From Solidesulfovibrio sp. (GTDB taxonomy: Bacteria > Desulfobacterota > Desulfovibrionia > Desulfovibrionales > Desulfovibrionaceae), in NCBI RefSeq assembly GCF_029978005.1, contig NZ_JARKOZ010000032.1, positions 1 to 64,000 of the forward strand: a DNA stretch of 64,000 nt, given 5' to 3'. A program made the position numbers and the translations under genes. Shown here piece by piece: positions 26,638 to 35,596 of the stretch (its first letter is position 1; the number at the start of each line of letters is the position of its first letter). The notes beneath the pieces are model-generated. The model was not told the origin of the DNA. It was given only the letters and a program-made list of their open reading frames with translations, and searched no databases.

Positions 26638-28056
26638 ATGGAAACTCCAAGCGCCAGGAAGCACGCCATACGCGGCATGTTCTTCGATCTGCTTGACGAT
26701 CCCTGGAAGCATGCCGACAAGGAACAGGAGGCGGCCCGTTTCGTTGCGGACGGCCTTCTCGTCGTGGAAAACGGAAAGATCGTGGATTTCGGCCCCGCAG
26801 GCGAGGTCGCCCCGCGCCATGAAGGCGTCGAGACCACTCACATCAAGGACCGGCTCATTCTGCCGGGATTCATCGACGGCCACATCCACTTCCCCCAGGT
26901 GCGCGTGCTCGGCGCCTACGGCAACCAGTTGCTGGACTGGCTGCAGAAGTGGATCTTCCCCGAGGAGATCAAGTACAGCGACCGCGCCTATGCCAAGGAA
27001 GCGGCGGGAAAGTTCTTCGACGCGCTTCTGGCCGGCGGCACCACCACCTGTCAGGCGTTTACCACCAGCTCGCCGGTGTCGACCGAGGAGTTTTTCGACG
27101 AGGCCACGCGCCGCAACATGCGGGTCATCGCGGGCCTCACCGGCGTGGACCGTTTCGCGCCCAAGGAATTCCTGATCAGTCCCGACGACTTCTACACCGA
27201 GTCCAAGCGGCTCATCGAGCGCTACCACCGCAAGGGCCGCAACCTCTACGCCATCACCCCCCGCTTCGCCGTGGGCTGCACCGGCGAGATGATGGACCGC
27301 TGCCGCCGGCTCAAGGAGGAGCACCCCGACTGCTGGGTCAACACCCACATCTCGGAAAATCCCTCGGAAATCCGCACGGCCAAGGAGCATTTCCCCGAGT
27401 GCTCGGACTACACCCAGGTCCACGAGGAGCACGGACTTCTCGGGCCGAAGTTCACGGCCGGGCACGGCATCTGGCTCTCAAACGATGAGATGCGTCGGTT
27501 TTCCAAGGCCGGCGCGGCCATATCCTTCTGTCCGCTGTCCAACCTTTTCCTCGGCAGCGGGCTTTTCCGCCTGGGCCGGGCCAAGGATCCCGAGCATCCG
27601 GTGCGGCTGTCGGTCGGCAGCGACATGGGAGGCGGCAATGCGTTCAGCCTCGTGCGCGTGCTGGAGGAGGCCTACAAGGTCGGCATGTGCAACAACACCA
27701 TGCTCGATGGCTCCGTGGACCCGCGCGCCCAGGACCTGGCCGAGGCCGACCGCAACAAGCTCTCGCCCTACCGGGCCTTCTACCTGGCCACCCTCGGCGG
27801 AGCCCATTCCCTCTACCTCGACGACCTCCTCGGCAATTTCCAGCCGGGCAAGGAGGCCGATTTCGTGGTCCTCGACTGGAACGCCGGACAGGCGGCCATG
27901 GCCTGGCATCAATCCCTGGCCGTAGGCGAGGCCGGGCCGCGCACCATCGAGGAAGCGGCGCAGGTGCTTTTCGGCGTCATGGCCGCGGGCGACGACCGCA
28001 ACGTGGACGAGACCTGGATCGCCGGCGAGCGTGCCTACGCCAAGGCCGCGTCGTGA
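26638..28056 (+). CDS. guaD: Guanine deaminase
   Basis: This 472-residue amidohydrolase converts guanine to xanthine and ammonia. Metal ligands are visible in LPGFIDGHIHFPQ (about residue 80), NTHISENPSEI, GHGIWLSNDE and LSVGSDMGGGNAFS. The PQVRVLGAYGNQLLDWLQKW block after the first motif is specific to GuaD. AGGAGA is spaced correctly for ATG 26638. A TTG 18 bp upstream was rejected. It stands alone, without xanthine dehydrogenase or purine permease genes beside it. Confidence 0.94.
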   Translation: METPSARKHAIRGMFFDLLDDPWKHADKEQEAARFVADGLLVVENGKIVDFGPAGEVAPRHEGVETTHIKDRLILPGFIDGHIHFPQVRVLGAYGNQLLDWLQKWIFPEEIKYSDRAYAKEAAGKFFDALLAGGTTTCQAFTTSSPVSTEEFFDEATRRNMRVIAGLTGVDRFAPKEFLISPDDFYTESKRLIERYHRKGRNLYAITPRFAVGCTGEMMDRCRRLKEEHPDCWVNTHISENPSEIRTAKEHFPECSDYTQVHEEHGLLGPKFTAGHGIWLSNDEMRRFSKAGAAISFCPLSNLFLGSGLFRLGRAKDPEHPVRLSVGSDMGGGNAFSLVRVLEEAYKVGMCNNTMLDGSVDPRAQDLAEADRNKLSPYRAFYLATLGGAHSLYLDDLLGNFQPGKEADFVVLDWNAGQAAMAWHQSLAVGEAGPRTIEEAAQVLFGVMAAGDDRNVDETWIAGERAYAKAAS

Positions 28057-28128
28057 CCCGGCATGCGTCGTCGGCCGCGACCGGGACTCGACCGGGCGCG
28101 GCCGGCGGCGGGCCGAAAGGAGGTCGAC

Positions 28129-28776
28129 ATGGAAGTGCGCGTGGCCCGGGCTTCGGCCGTGGCGTCCCAACGGGTGCCTCCCGGGCGGGAGGAATGGTTC
28201 CTGGCCTGGCAACGCGGGGTCTCGGCCGCGGCCGAGACCTTTCCCGGCTATCGCGGTGCGGACGTCTATCCGCCGGGGCCAGGACAGGGCGAGCAGTGGA
28301 TCGCGGTGATCCATTTCGACGCGCCCGAGCAGCTCGACGCCTGGCTGGCGTCTCCGGTGCGGGCGCAGTGGGTGGCGAAGCTTCGGGAGAACGTGGGCGA
28401 TTTCGAGCTGGAGGCCTTTTCCCGGGGCTTCGGCCCCTGGTTCGCCTGCCTTCGCGACGCGCCGGACCGGGCCGCGCCCGCGGGCTGGAAGATGGCCCTG
28501 GTGGTGCTCCTGGGGCTTTACCCCACGGTGATGGTCCTGACGCTTTTCCCAGGGCCGCTTCTGGCGCCCCTGGGCCTGCCCGTGTCCATGCTCCTTGGCA
28601 ACGCCATGAGCATCGCCATCCTGCAATGGGGGGTGATGCCGCTTTTAAGCGCCGCCTTCGCCACCTGGCTTACGGCCTCGGGCCCGGCCGGCCGCCGGGC
28701 GACTCTGCTGGGCCTGGCGGTCATCGCCGCGTGCCTGGCCTTGCTGGTTCTTTTCTTCGGGGCGGTGGCGGGGTAG
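28129..28776 (+). CDS. ABM-domain protein with C-terminal membrane helices
   Basis: The 215-residue protein has an N-terminal antibiotic-biosynthesis-monooxygenase-like fold (about 1-105). Indicators are the dimeric alpha/beta barrel pattern VPPGREEWFLAWQRGVSAAA, FPGYRGADVYPP and QWIAVIHFDAPEQLDAWL. Three hydrophobic segments follow (about 125-145, 150-180, 190-212), anchoring it in the inner membrane. A near-perfect AAAGGAGG lies upstream of ATG 28129. Function is unknown; soluble relatives act in heme or quinone oxidation or signalling. It lies 72 bp after guaD and may be cotranscribed. Confidence 0.8.
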   Translation: MEVRVARASAVASQRVPPGREEWFLAWQRGVSAAAETFPGYRGADVYPPGPGQGEQWIAVIHFDAPEQLDAWLASPVRAQWVAKLRENVGDFELEAFSRGFGPWFACLRDAPDRAAPAGWKMALVVLLGLYPTVMVLTLFPGPLLAPLGLPVSMLLGNAMSIAILQWGVMPLLSAAFATWLTASGPAGRRATLLGLAVIAACLALLVLFFGAVAG

Positions 28777-28800
28777 AAGCGCGGCCTTCGACCGGAACGC

Positions 28801-30219
28801 TCAGGTCCGGGTCGGGATGCCGTGGATGCGCAGGTAGCGGTAGAGGCTCTGCTTGCCGAGCTCGGACATCTCGCAGGCCTTGTGGATGTCGCCGCCGGTC
28901 TGCTGCATGAGGCTTCGGAAGTAGCGGTACTCGGTGTCCTTCTTGTAGGCGTCGAAGGGCGTGATCGCCATCTCCCCCGAAGCGGCGGCGGGTTCGGCCT
29001 GGGGCGACGGCTCGAGTTCCAGGCCGTTCGTCGCGTCCTGCCGCTTGCCGCTCATGACGCGGATGCGCACCTCGGGCGGCAGGTGCTTGGGGTAGAGGGT
29101 GGGCTCGAACTGGGCGCGCACGATGATGTTTTCCATAAGGTTGACCAGTTCGCGCACGTTGCCCGGCCAGTCGTACTCCTGGAGGCAGTCCAGGAACTCC
29201 GGCGAGAAGCCCTTGAGCGGCACCTTGTACTTCTTGCAGTAGGCGTTCATGTAGTGGATGGTCAGCTCGCGGATGTCCTCGCCGCGCTCGCGCAGGGGCG
29301 GAATGTGGATGTGCATGGTGCGCAGGCGGAAAAGCAGGTCGTTGCGGAAGTCGCCCAACGCCACCAGGGCTTCGAGGTCCTTGTTCGTGGCGGCGACCAG
29401 GCGGAAGTCGCTGGTCTCCTCCTCCTTGGCGCCGACCGGGCGGAAGCGGCGCTCCTGGAGCACGCGCAAAAACGCCTTCTGCTGGGAAAAGGGCAGCTCG
29501 CCCACCTCGTCGAGGAAAAGCGTCCCCTTGTCCGCCTGCTTGATGAGGCCTTCCTGTTTTTTTTCCGCGCCGGTGAACGCCCCCTTGGCGTGGCCGAAGA
29601 GCACCGACTCGATGAGCGTTTCCGTGAGGCTCGAGCAGTCCACCACCACGAAGGGCCCTTCGGCCCGGTCGCTGTTGTCGTGGATGGCCCGGGCGAAGAG
29701 CTCCTTGCCCGTGCCGGTCTCGCCGGTAATCAGCGTGTTGGCGTCGGCGTTGGCTGCCTGAGCCACGAGGTCCAGGCAGCTGGCCACGCGCTGGCTGTTG
29801 CCGATGATGCCCTCGCGCTTAAGCGCCACGGTCGGCGGGCGGTGGGTGAATTTTTCCTTGCGGTACTGGAGGGCGCGAATGAGCGGCAGGGTCATGGACT
29901 CGGCCGTGGCCGGCTTCTCGATGTAGTCCCAGGCGCCGTTCTTGATGGCCAGTTCCGCGCCGTTGGGGTAGCTCGCGCCGGTGAAGATGATGACTTCCGG
30001 GGCCTTGTCGCGTTCGGTGATCCTGGGGATGGACAGCAGGCCGTTGCCGTCGGGCAGGTCCACGTCGAGGTAGACGACATCGTAGATTTCGTTGTCCAGG
30101 GCCTCGAGCCCCTTGGTCAGGCTCGGGCGCGCCTCGACCTCGTGCCCCATGCCCTCGATGACCAGCTTGCACACCTCGCGGATGTGGGTGTCGTCGTCGA
30201 TCACCAGAATCTTCGCCAT
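28801..30219 (-). CDS. Sigma-54-dependent response regulator (NtrC/AtoC type)
   Basis: In this 472-residue regulator an N-terminal receiver (D52 in YLDVDLPDGNG) precedes an AAA+ activator domain. That domain has GETGTGKE (166-173), the sigma-54 contact loop GAFTGA (213-218), and Walker B GTLFLDEVGELP. A C-terminal Fis-type helix-turn-helix follows (GGDIHKACEMSELGKQSLYRYL). It should activate RpoN promoters when phosphorylated. No cognate kinase is adjacent, and no clear -24/-12 promoter was found nearby. It converges with the ABM-domain gene. Confidence 0.94.
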   Translation of the reverse strand: MAKILVIDDDTHIREVCKLVIEGMGHEVEARPSLTKGLEALDNEIYDVVYLDVDLPDGNGLLSIPRITERDKAPEVIIFTGASYPNGAELAIKNGAWDYIEKPATAESMTLPLIRALQYRKEKFTHRPPTVALKREGIIGNSQRVASCLDLVAQAANADANTLITGETGTGKELFARAIHDNSDRAEGPFVVVDCSSLTETLIESVLFGHAKGAFTGAEKKQEGLIKQADKGTLFLDEVGELPFSQQKAFLRVLQERRFRPVGAKEEETSDFRLVAATNKDLEALVALGDFRNDLLFRLRTMHIHIPPLRERGEDIRELTIHYMNAYCKKYKVPLKGFSPEFLDCLQEYDWPGNVRELVNLMENIIVRAQFEPTLYPKHLPPEVRIRVMSGKRQDATNGLELEPSPQAEPAAASGEMAITPFDAYKKDTEYRYFRSLMQQTGGDIHKACEMSELGKQSLYRYLRIHGIPTRT

Positions 30220-30346
30220 TTGGCCTCCCTTGTGTCCCCCGACACACGGGAATGTGTAAGGGGTAGCGCCCTTTTTGTCGAGACGGGGCGGCGCGACGTT
30301 TGACGGGGGCCGGCCCGGTTCGTAAGGATCGGGTCAGGAGGCGGAC

Positions 30347-30781
30347 ATGACCGACGAAACGACCCCGCGGCGGCGGCCCATCCTGGTCTGGGTGATCTTT
30401 CTTTTCTACCTCGTCAGTTCCGTGCAGGTGATCGTGGGGCTTTTCTTCGTCACGGCCGGCGGCGTGGCCATGGCCCCGGAGCAGCAGGCCTACCTGGCCA
30501 AGTTCACGGTCATGGACCGGGTGATCGGCTACGTGAACGCCGGGCTCACCCTGGTCGGGGTGACGCTTCTTTTCGCCTTGCGCAAGCGGGCGGTGAGCGT
30601 GCTGGCCCTGGCGTTTGCCTGCAACATGTTCTCCACGGCCGTGGTCTGGTACAAGACCGACCCCTTTTCCGTCATCTCTCCCAAGGGGCTCATCGCCCAG
30701 GGCCTGAGCGTCGTGCTTTTCGGCGCGGTGGTCTTCTACGCCTGGCGGCTGGACAAGCGGGGAGTGTTGTGCAGGCCGTGA
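30347..30781 (+). CDS. Small four-helix membrane protein, unknown
   Basis: The 144-residue protein has four hydrophobic segments (about 12-35, 58-80, 84-102, 116-135) and a charged, Arg-rich N-terminus. AGGAGG is placed 6 bp before the ATG. I do not recognise a family with confidence. It starts 127 bp from the divergent sigma-54 regulator and is followed by the small coiled-coil gene. Confidence 0.75.
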   Translation: MTDETTPRRRPILVWVIFLFYLVSSVQVIVGLFFVTAGGVAMAPEQQAYLAKFTVMDRVIGYVNAGLTLVGVTLLFALRKRAVSVLALAFACNMFSTAVVWYKTDPFSVISPKGLIAQGLSVVLFGAVVFYAWRLDKRGVLCRP

Positions 30782-30855
30782 GGCAGTCCCTATAAACGGT
30801 TTTGGAATGCGGCGGCGTTCTTGACTCGCCCCATGAAGTACGGCAGGAGAAAAGC

Positions 30856-31134
30856 ATGACGCTTTTGTTCGATCAATCCAAGGCTATCGAAAAAGCCCTC
30901 GGCGAGGAAGCCGCCAAACCGGTCATCGAAGCGTTTCAGACTTCGGATCAACGCGTGATGTCGGCCTTGCTGGCCGAGGTGGCGACCAAGGCCGACGTGG
31001 AGCGGTTGCGCGGGGAGCTCAACGCGCGCTTGGCGCGTCTGGAAAACATGGTCAAGGTGCTCATCGGGCTGGCGGCGCTCGCCGTGGCTTTTTTCAGCCC
31101 GGTTGCCGAAAAATTGCTGGGCCATCTCAAATAA
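30856..31134 (+). CDS. Small coiled-coil tail-anchored protein (DUF1640-like)
   Basis: The 92-residue protein has an N-terminal helical part, a heptad-like segment VATKADVERLRGELNARL followed by ARLENMVKV, and one C-terminal membrane helix (VLIGLAALAVAFFSPV). The ATKADV-ERLR-ARLE pattern resembles DUF1640/CCDC90-like bacterial proteins. AGGAGA precedes ATG 30856, and an earlier in-frame Met at 30802 lacks one. Function is unknown; small relatives are often neighbours of toxin-antitoxin or nuclease genes, which is not the case here. Confidence 0.75.
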   Translation: MTLLFDQSKAIEKALGEEAAKPVIEAFQTSDQRVMSALLAEVATKADVERLRGELNARLARLENMVKVLIGLAALAVAFFSPVAEKLLGHLK

Positions 31135-31155
31135 CGCCTCTCCTGCTTCCCCGCC

Positions 31156-31902
31156 TCAAACGCTTCGCGCCATGACGACTTCGTAGGTCGTGGCCATGCC
31201 GTCCCCGGCGCGAAAGCGCTCTTCATAATACCGCACGAAGTCCCGATACCGCTTGGGGCTTCCCGCCTTGGCTCCCGGGGTGTGCGTGACGCCCGCGCCC
31301 TTGAGGCTTCGCAGCATGGCGGCCACGCTCTCGTGCGTGATGACATGCGTCTCTTCGCTGATCGAAGCTGTGACGCCCGGCAGACTCGCGAAAAGCTCCC
31401 GATAAAACGAGGCCGGCCGCATGGGGTAGACCGCGCCGAAACCCGTGGCCCGCGACGCCTCCTCCAGTTCCCGAAGCGTCCCCTCCACGTAAAGCGCGAG
31501 GGCGAAGCCGCCGCCCGGGCGCAGCAAGGCCAGATCGGCCGGGATGGACGCGGACGGGGCGGCGTACCAGTGCATGGCCGAGGCCGAGCACAGGAAATCG
31601 AAGGTGGCCGGGCGAAACGGCGGCTGCTCGCCGTCGGCCGCGACCTTGCGCGCCCCGGGCATGGCGGCGTGCTCCAGCATGCCGGGCGAGAGGTCGAGGG
31701 CCACGTAGACGCCGCACTTATGGCGCGGCGCGAGCTCGCGCGTGAGCAGGCCGCTGCCCGCGCCGATCTCCAGCACGCGGCCGCGAAGCTCCGGCGGACA
31801 GAGATCGGCCAGGCGCGCCGCCACGAGCCGCTGCACCCGGGCCGCGCCCTCGTAGGTGGCCCCGGCCCGGTCGAAACGCCGGCGGATGGGATCGGTCTTC
31901 AC
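31156..31902 (-). CDS. bioC: Malonyl-ACP O-methyltransferase BioC-like
   Basis: In this 248-residue class I SAM methyltransferase, motif I is VLEIGAGSGLLTREL (about residue 45), followed by VALDLSPGML and the GGGFALALYVEGTLRELEEA block seen in BioC. It methylates malonyl-ACP to start pimelate synthesis. The likely start is GTG at 31902, giving VKTDPIRRRFDRAGATYEGA, which matches the BioC N-terminus (FxRAAxxY). This GTG overlaps the TGA of the upstream hydrolase gene. It is the last gene of the bioF-hydrolase-bioC operon. Confidence 0.9.
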   Translation of the reverse strand: MKTDPIRRRFDRAGATYEGAARVQRLVAARLADLCPPELRGRVLEIGAGSGLLTRELAPRHKCGVYVALDLSPGMLEHAAMPGARKVAADGEQPPFRPATFDFLCSASAMHWYAAPSASIPADLALLRPGGGFALALYVEGTLRELEEASRATGFGAVYPMRPASFYRELFASLPGVTASISEETHVITHESVAAMLRSLKGAGVTHTPGAKAGSPKRYRDFVRYYEERFRAGDGMATTYEVVMARSV

Positions 31903-32498
31903 GCCGGAAGCTCCGCCAGAAGGGCAGGGGAGGGGAAATGCCCGCCGTCGTGCACGGCAAGCTTCGCGCCGGGAAGCAGGGCCAGCGCCCTGTCCAGGGC
32001 CTTGCGGCGCACGATGCGGTCCCCCTCTCCCCAGACCACGGCGACGTTGGCGGCCGGGACCGGCGCGTCGGCCACGGTAGAGGCCAGGAGATAGTCGAGC
32101 CCGGTCGCCAGGAGCCCGGCCCAGTCCGGATTCCAGGCCGGCGCGCCGGGCACGCCGCAGTTGCCCCAGAAGGCGCGCACGGTCGCCTCGGGTGCGCTCG
32201 CCATGGCGTCGCGCATGGACCGGACCAGGCGCTCGGGAAAGCTGTCGGCAAAACGGGCGAAGGGCGCGATAAGCACCACCTTGCGGCAGTTCGGGAAAAG
32301 GGCCGCGCCGTGGCGCAGCAGCATGTGCGCGCCCGTGGACCAGCCCATGAGCAGGCGCGGCCGGGCGGCCGCGACCCGGGCGACAAGCGTCGCCTCGTCG
32401 CCGTCCAGAAACGGCGCGGCGAAAGCGGCGCGGCCCGAAAGCCCGGGAAAGAGCGTTTCGGGACCGGCCCAGCCGGAGAGGAAAAACGCGTCGGTCAT
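31899..32498 (-). CDS. Small alpha/beta hydrolase, candidate pimeloyl-ACP methyl ester esterase
   Basis: The 199-residue alpha/beta hydrolase has a nucleophile elbow GWSTG (about residue 53), a candidate acid Asp in WGEGDRI (about 163), and a terminal His in VHDGGHFP (about 187). Its position and coupling (4-bp overlaps with both bioF and bioC) argue that it releases the methyl group from pimeloyl-ACP methyl ester, the job of BioH or BioG. It is shorter than BioH (about 256 residues), and its sequence is not obviously the BioG family, so no symbol is given. Confidence 0.8.
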   Translation of the reverse strand: MTDAFFLSGWAGPETLFPGLSGRAAFAAPFLDGDEATLVARVAAARPRLLMGWSTGAHMLLRHGAALFPNCRKVVLIAPFARFADSFPERLVRSMRDAMASAPEATVRAFWGNCGVPGAPAWNPDWAGLLATGLDYLLASTVADAPVPAANVAVVWGEGDRIVRRKALDRALALLPGAKLAVHDGGHFPSPALLAELPA

Positions 32499-33673
32499 GG
32501 AAAAAACGAAACCCGGAGCCTGGAAAAGCCGAGGCGGATGCGACGCACGTCCTCGTCCGTGAGGTCGGCCCGAAGCGACAGGCGAAGCCTCGCCGTGCCA
32601 TCGGGCACGGTGGGCGGCCGCACGGCGGCCACGAGCAGCCCCTCGGCCATGAGCAACGCCTGGGCGTGGAGCGCCACCCGGTTGCGGCCGCAGGCCACGG
32701 GGATGATCTGGGTGGTCGAGCCCATGGTGTCGAAGCCCAGTCCGTTCAAATGGTCCCGGATCTCCTTGGACAGGCGCATGAGCCGCGTGCCGAGGGCCGG
32801 ATTGGCCTTGATGTGGCGCAGCGCCGCCAACGCCGCGCCGAGCACCGCCGGCGGCAGGGCCGTGGAAAAGATGAACGAGCGGCCGCGGTTGCGCAAAAGC
32901 TCGATGGTCTCCACCCGGCCGGCGATGAACCCGCCCTGGGACCCCAGCGCCTTGCTGAGCGTCCCCACGTGCACGTCCACGTCATCGGAGAGCCCAAGAG
33001 CCGCCGTCAGGCCGCGTCCCCGGCCGATCACCCCGGTGGCGTGGGCCTCGTCCACAACCACCAGCGCCCCGTGGGCTTTGCCAAGCTCGACGATCCGCGC
33101 TAAGGGAGCCACGTCGCCGTCCATGCTGAAGACCGTGTCCGTGACCACGATTTTCTTCTCGGCCTGCGCCTCGCGCGTGAGCAACCGCTCCAGATGCTCC
33201 ATGTCCAGATGCCGATAGCGCACGAGCCGGGCTCCGGAGAGCCGGATGCCGTCGATGATGCTGGCGTGGTTGAGGCGGTCGGAAAAAACTACGGTATGCC
33301 GGTCGGCCAGGGCGGAGAAGACGGCCAGGTTGGCGGCGTAGCCGCTGCCGGTGACCAGCGCCGCTTCCTGGTACTTGAACGAGGCCAGCTCCGCCTCCAG
33401 CGTCTCGGCCAGGGCGAAGTTGCCGGTGATGAGCCGCGAGGCCCCGGACGAGCAACCGTAACGCTCCAGGGCCTTGGCCGCGCCGAGGACGAGATCCATG
33501 TGCCCGGCAAGGCCGAGGTAGTTGTTGGAGGCGAGGTTCAAGACCCGCGTTCCCGAATAGAGCAATTCCCGGGCCGCGCCGTCGTCTATCGGCGGTATGG
33601 TCCGGAAACTGTCCGAGTTGCGAAGCCTGGCCGCCTCGGGCACGATGTATCTGCCGAAAAAGGATGTACTCAT
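32495..33673 (-). CDS. bioF: 8-amino-7-oxononanoate synthase
   Basis: This 392-residue alpha-oxoamine synthase is a PLP enzyme joining pimeloyl-ACP and alanine. Marks are NLASNNYLGLAGH, GSSGASRLITGN, VVVDEAHATGVIGRGRGL, and the PLP Lys in HVGTLSKALGSQGGF (about 240). ATG 33673 (MSTSFFGRYIVPEA) is chosen, though its ribosome-binding site is weak. Upstream in-frame ATGs at 33700 and 33706 would overlap the start of divergent bioA. The stop overlaps the next gene by ATGA. Confidence 0.93.
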   Translation of the reverse strand: MSTSFFGRYIVPEAARLRNSDSFRTIPPIDDGAARELLYSGTRVLNLASNNYLGLAGHMDLVLGAAKALERYGCSSGASRLITGNFALAETLEAELASFKYQEAALVTGSGYAANLAVFSALADRHTVVFSDRLNHASIIDGIRLSGARLVRYRHLDMEHLERLLTREAQAEKKIVVTDTVFSMDGDVAPLARIVELGKAHGALVVVDEAHATGVIGRGRGLTAALGLSDDVDVHVGTLSKALGSQGGFIAGRVETIELLRNRGRSFIFSTALPPAVLGAALAALRHIKANPALGTRLMRLSKEIRDHLNGLGFDTMGSTTQIIPVACGRNRVALHAQALLMAEGLLVAAVRPPTVPDGTARLRLSLRADLTDEDVRRIRLGFSRLRVSFFP

Positions 33674-33698
33674 GGCTGACGGTTCCGGGAGGGAGTCC

Positions 33699-35015
33699 AT
33701 GCGCATCTGGCATCCCTGCACCCAGATGAAGGATCACGAGGCGTATCCTCCCGTCTTTATGGATCGGGGTCAAGGGATTTACCTGTACGACCGGGAGGGC
33801 AACGCCTACATCGACGCCATATCCTCCTGGTGGGTCAACCTGTTCGGACACGCCAATCCCCGAATCGTCGAACGCGTGACCGAACAGCTTTCCCGGCTTG
33901 AGCACGTCATCTTCGCCGGCGCGACCCACGCCCCGGCCGAGGAACTGGCCGAGCGGCTGCTGGCCGTGGCCATGCCGGGGCTTTCGCGCGTCTTTTTCGC
34001 GGACAACGGCTCCTGCGCCGTGGAAGCGGCGCTCAAGATGAGCCATGCCTCCTTCCGCAACCTGGGGCATCCCGAGAAATGCCGCTTCCTGTTTCTGTCC
34101 AACGGCTACCACGGCGAGACGGCCGGGGCGCTCGGCGTTTGCGGCGACAGGCTCTACGCCGCCCCGTTCAAACCGCTTTTCATCGAGCAGATCGAGGTGC
34201 CCGGCCCGGACTGCCTGGCCTGTCCCCACGGCAGGACGCGCGAAACCTGCGACACGGAGTGCTTCGCGGCCATGGAGGCGGCCATCGACGCCCACAAGGC
34301 CGAGCTGGCCGGGGTCATCGTCGAGCCGCTGGTGCAGTGCGCCGGGGGCATGCGCATGTACCCGCCGGCCTATCTGGCCAAGCTGCGCCGGGCCACGACC
34401 GAGGCCGGCATCCATTTCATCGCCGACGAGATCGCCGTGGGGTTCGGGCGCACCGGCAGCATGTTCGCCTGCGAGCAGGCCGGGGCCACGCCGGACTTCA
34501 TGTGCCTCTCGAAGGGCATCACCGGCGGCACGCTGCCCCTTTCCTGCGTGCTGACCACCGACGCGGTGTTTGACGCCTTTTACCACGACTACGTGGAGGA
34601 CAAGGCGTTTCTGCATTCCCACAGCTACACCGGCAACCCCCTGGCCTGCGCCGCCGCCTGCGCCACGCTGCGCATCTTCGAGGAAGACGACGTCATCGCG
34701 GCCAACGTGGCCAGGATCGCCTACCTGCAGGAGGCCGTGCGCGGGCGGTTCGCCGGCTGCAAGCACGTTGCGGAGATACGCAACACGGGCTGGATCACGG
34801 CGGTGGAGCTTTACGCCGACCCGGGGCGCGGGGAGCCCTTCGACTGGCGCTCGCGCACGGGCTTTCGGATCTACCGGGCGGCGCTCCGGCGCGGGGCGTG
34901 GCTTCGCAACCTCGGCGACATCGTCTATTTTATGCCGCCCTACGTCATCACCAACGAGGAAATCGACCGGCTGGCGGACATCGCCATCGATTCGGTCAGG
35001 GAGGTGCTCGGATGA
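33699..35015 (+). CDS. bioA: Adenosylmethionine-8-amino-7-oxononanoate aminotransferase
   Basis: This 438-residue class III aminotransferase turns KAPA into DAPA. ATG 33699 is preferred because GGGAGGGAG lies just upstream and MRIWHPCTQM coincides with the conserved family N-terminus. ATG 33672 is a second possibility. Blocks seen are ISSWWVNLFGHANP, FFADNGSCAVEAALKM, FIADEIAVGFGRTG and the PLP Lys in CLSKGITGG. It starts only 25 bp from divergent bioF. The stop overlaps bioD. Confidence 0.94.
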   Translation: MRIWHPCTQMKDHEAYPPVFMDRGQGIYLYDREGNAYIDAISSWWVNLFGHANPRIVERVTEQLSRLEHVIFAGATHAPAEELAERLLAVAMPGLSRVFFADNGSCAVEAALKMSHASFRNLGHPEKCRFLFLSNGYHGETAGALGVCGDRLYAAPFKPLFIEQIEVPGPDCLACPHGRTRETCDTECFAAMEAAIDAHKAELAGVIVEPLVQCAGGMRMYPPAYLAKLRRATTEAGIHFIADEIAVGFGRTGSMFACEQAGATPDFMCLSKGITGGTLPLSCVLTTDAVFDAFYHDYVEDKAFLHSHSYTGNPLACAAACATLRIFEEDDVIAANVARIAYLQEAVRGRFAGCKHVAEIRNTGWITAVELYADPGRGEPFDWRSRTGFRIYRAALRRGAWLRNLGDIVYFMPPYVITNEEIDRLADIAIDSVREVLG

Positions 35016-35596
35016 AGCGCTATTGCATCACCGGCACGGGCACGGGCATCGGCAAGTCGCATTTTGCGGCGCTCCTGGCTCGCCGGCTCAAGGAAGAGGG
35101 CAAGTCGGTGCGTTACATCAAGCCCGTGGCCACGGGCTATCCCGAGGACGACGACGCGGCCTTCGTGGCGCGCCGGGCCGGACTCGCCCCCGAGGACGCG
35201 GTCACGCTCTACACGGCCGCCGAGCCGGCCTCGCCGTGCTTCGTGTTCGATCCGTTTCCCTTCGAGGAATGCGTGGCGCGGATGGAGGCGCTGTGCGCGG
35301 ACCGCGACGCGGTGCTGATCGAAAGCGCCGGCGGCCTGGCCGTGCCGCTTGGCGTGCGGCGCTACAACTACCATTTCGCCCTGGAGCTCGGCTGCGACGT
35401 CATCCTGGTGGTCCCGAACCGCCTCGGCTGCCTGTCCGACGCCGTGGTCTACGGCCATTTCGCCCAGCGGCACCGGATGGCGCTCGAAGCCATCGCCCTA
35501 AACGACTTCTTCGCCGAAAGCCCCGGCCACGCCGACCGCAACGCCGCGGAACTGGAGCGGCAGTTTCCGGGGAAGGTGGGATATCGGTATGGCTGA
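35012..35596 (+). CDS. bioD: Dethiobiotin synthetase
   Basis: This 194-residue P-loop enzyme carboxylates DAPA to dethiobiotin using CO2 and ATP. The Walker A-like GTGTGIGKS is at residues 8-16, the substrate Lys segment is IKPVATGYP, and ESAGGLAVPL matches the family's EGAGG motif with Ser in place of Gly. It is slightly shorter than E. coli BioD. It is coupled to bioA by a 4-bp overlap. No bioB is in the window. Confidence 0.93.
   Translation: MKRYCITGTGTGIGKSHFAALLARRLKEEGKSVRYIKPVATGYPEDDDAAFVARRAGLAPEDAVTLYTAAEPASPCFVFDPFPFEECVARMEALCADRDAVLIESAGGLAVPLGVRRYNYHFALELGCDVILVVPNRLGCLSDAVVYGHFAQRHRMALEAIALNDFFAESPGHADRNAAELERQFPGKVGYRYG

Noticed and set aside
33600..33800. BirA or BioQ operator between bioF and bioA
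   Set aside because: No convincing long palindrome of the known biotin-operator type was seen in this interval.
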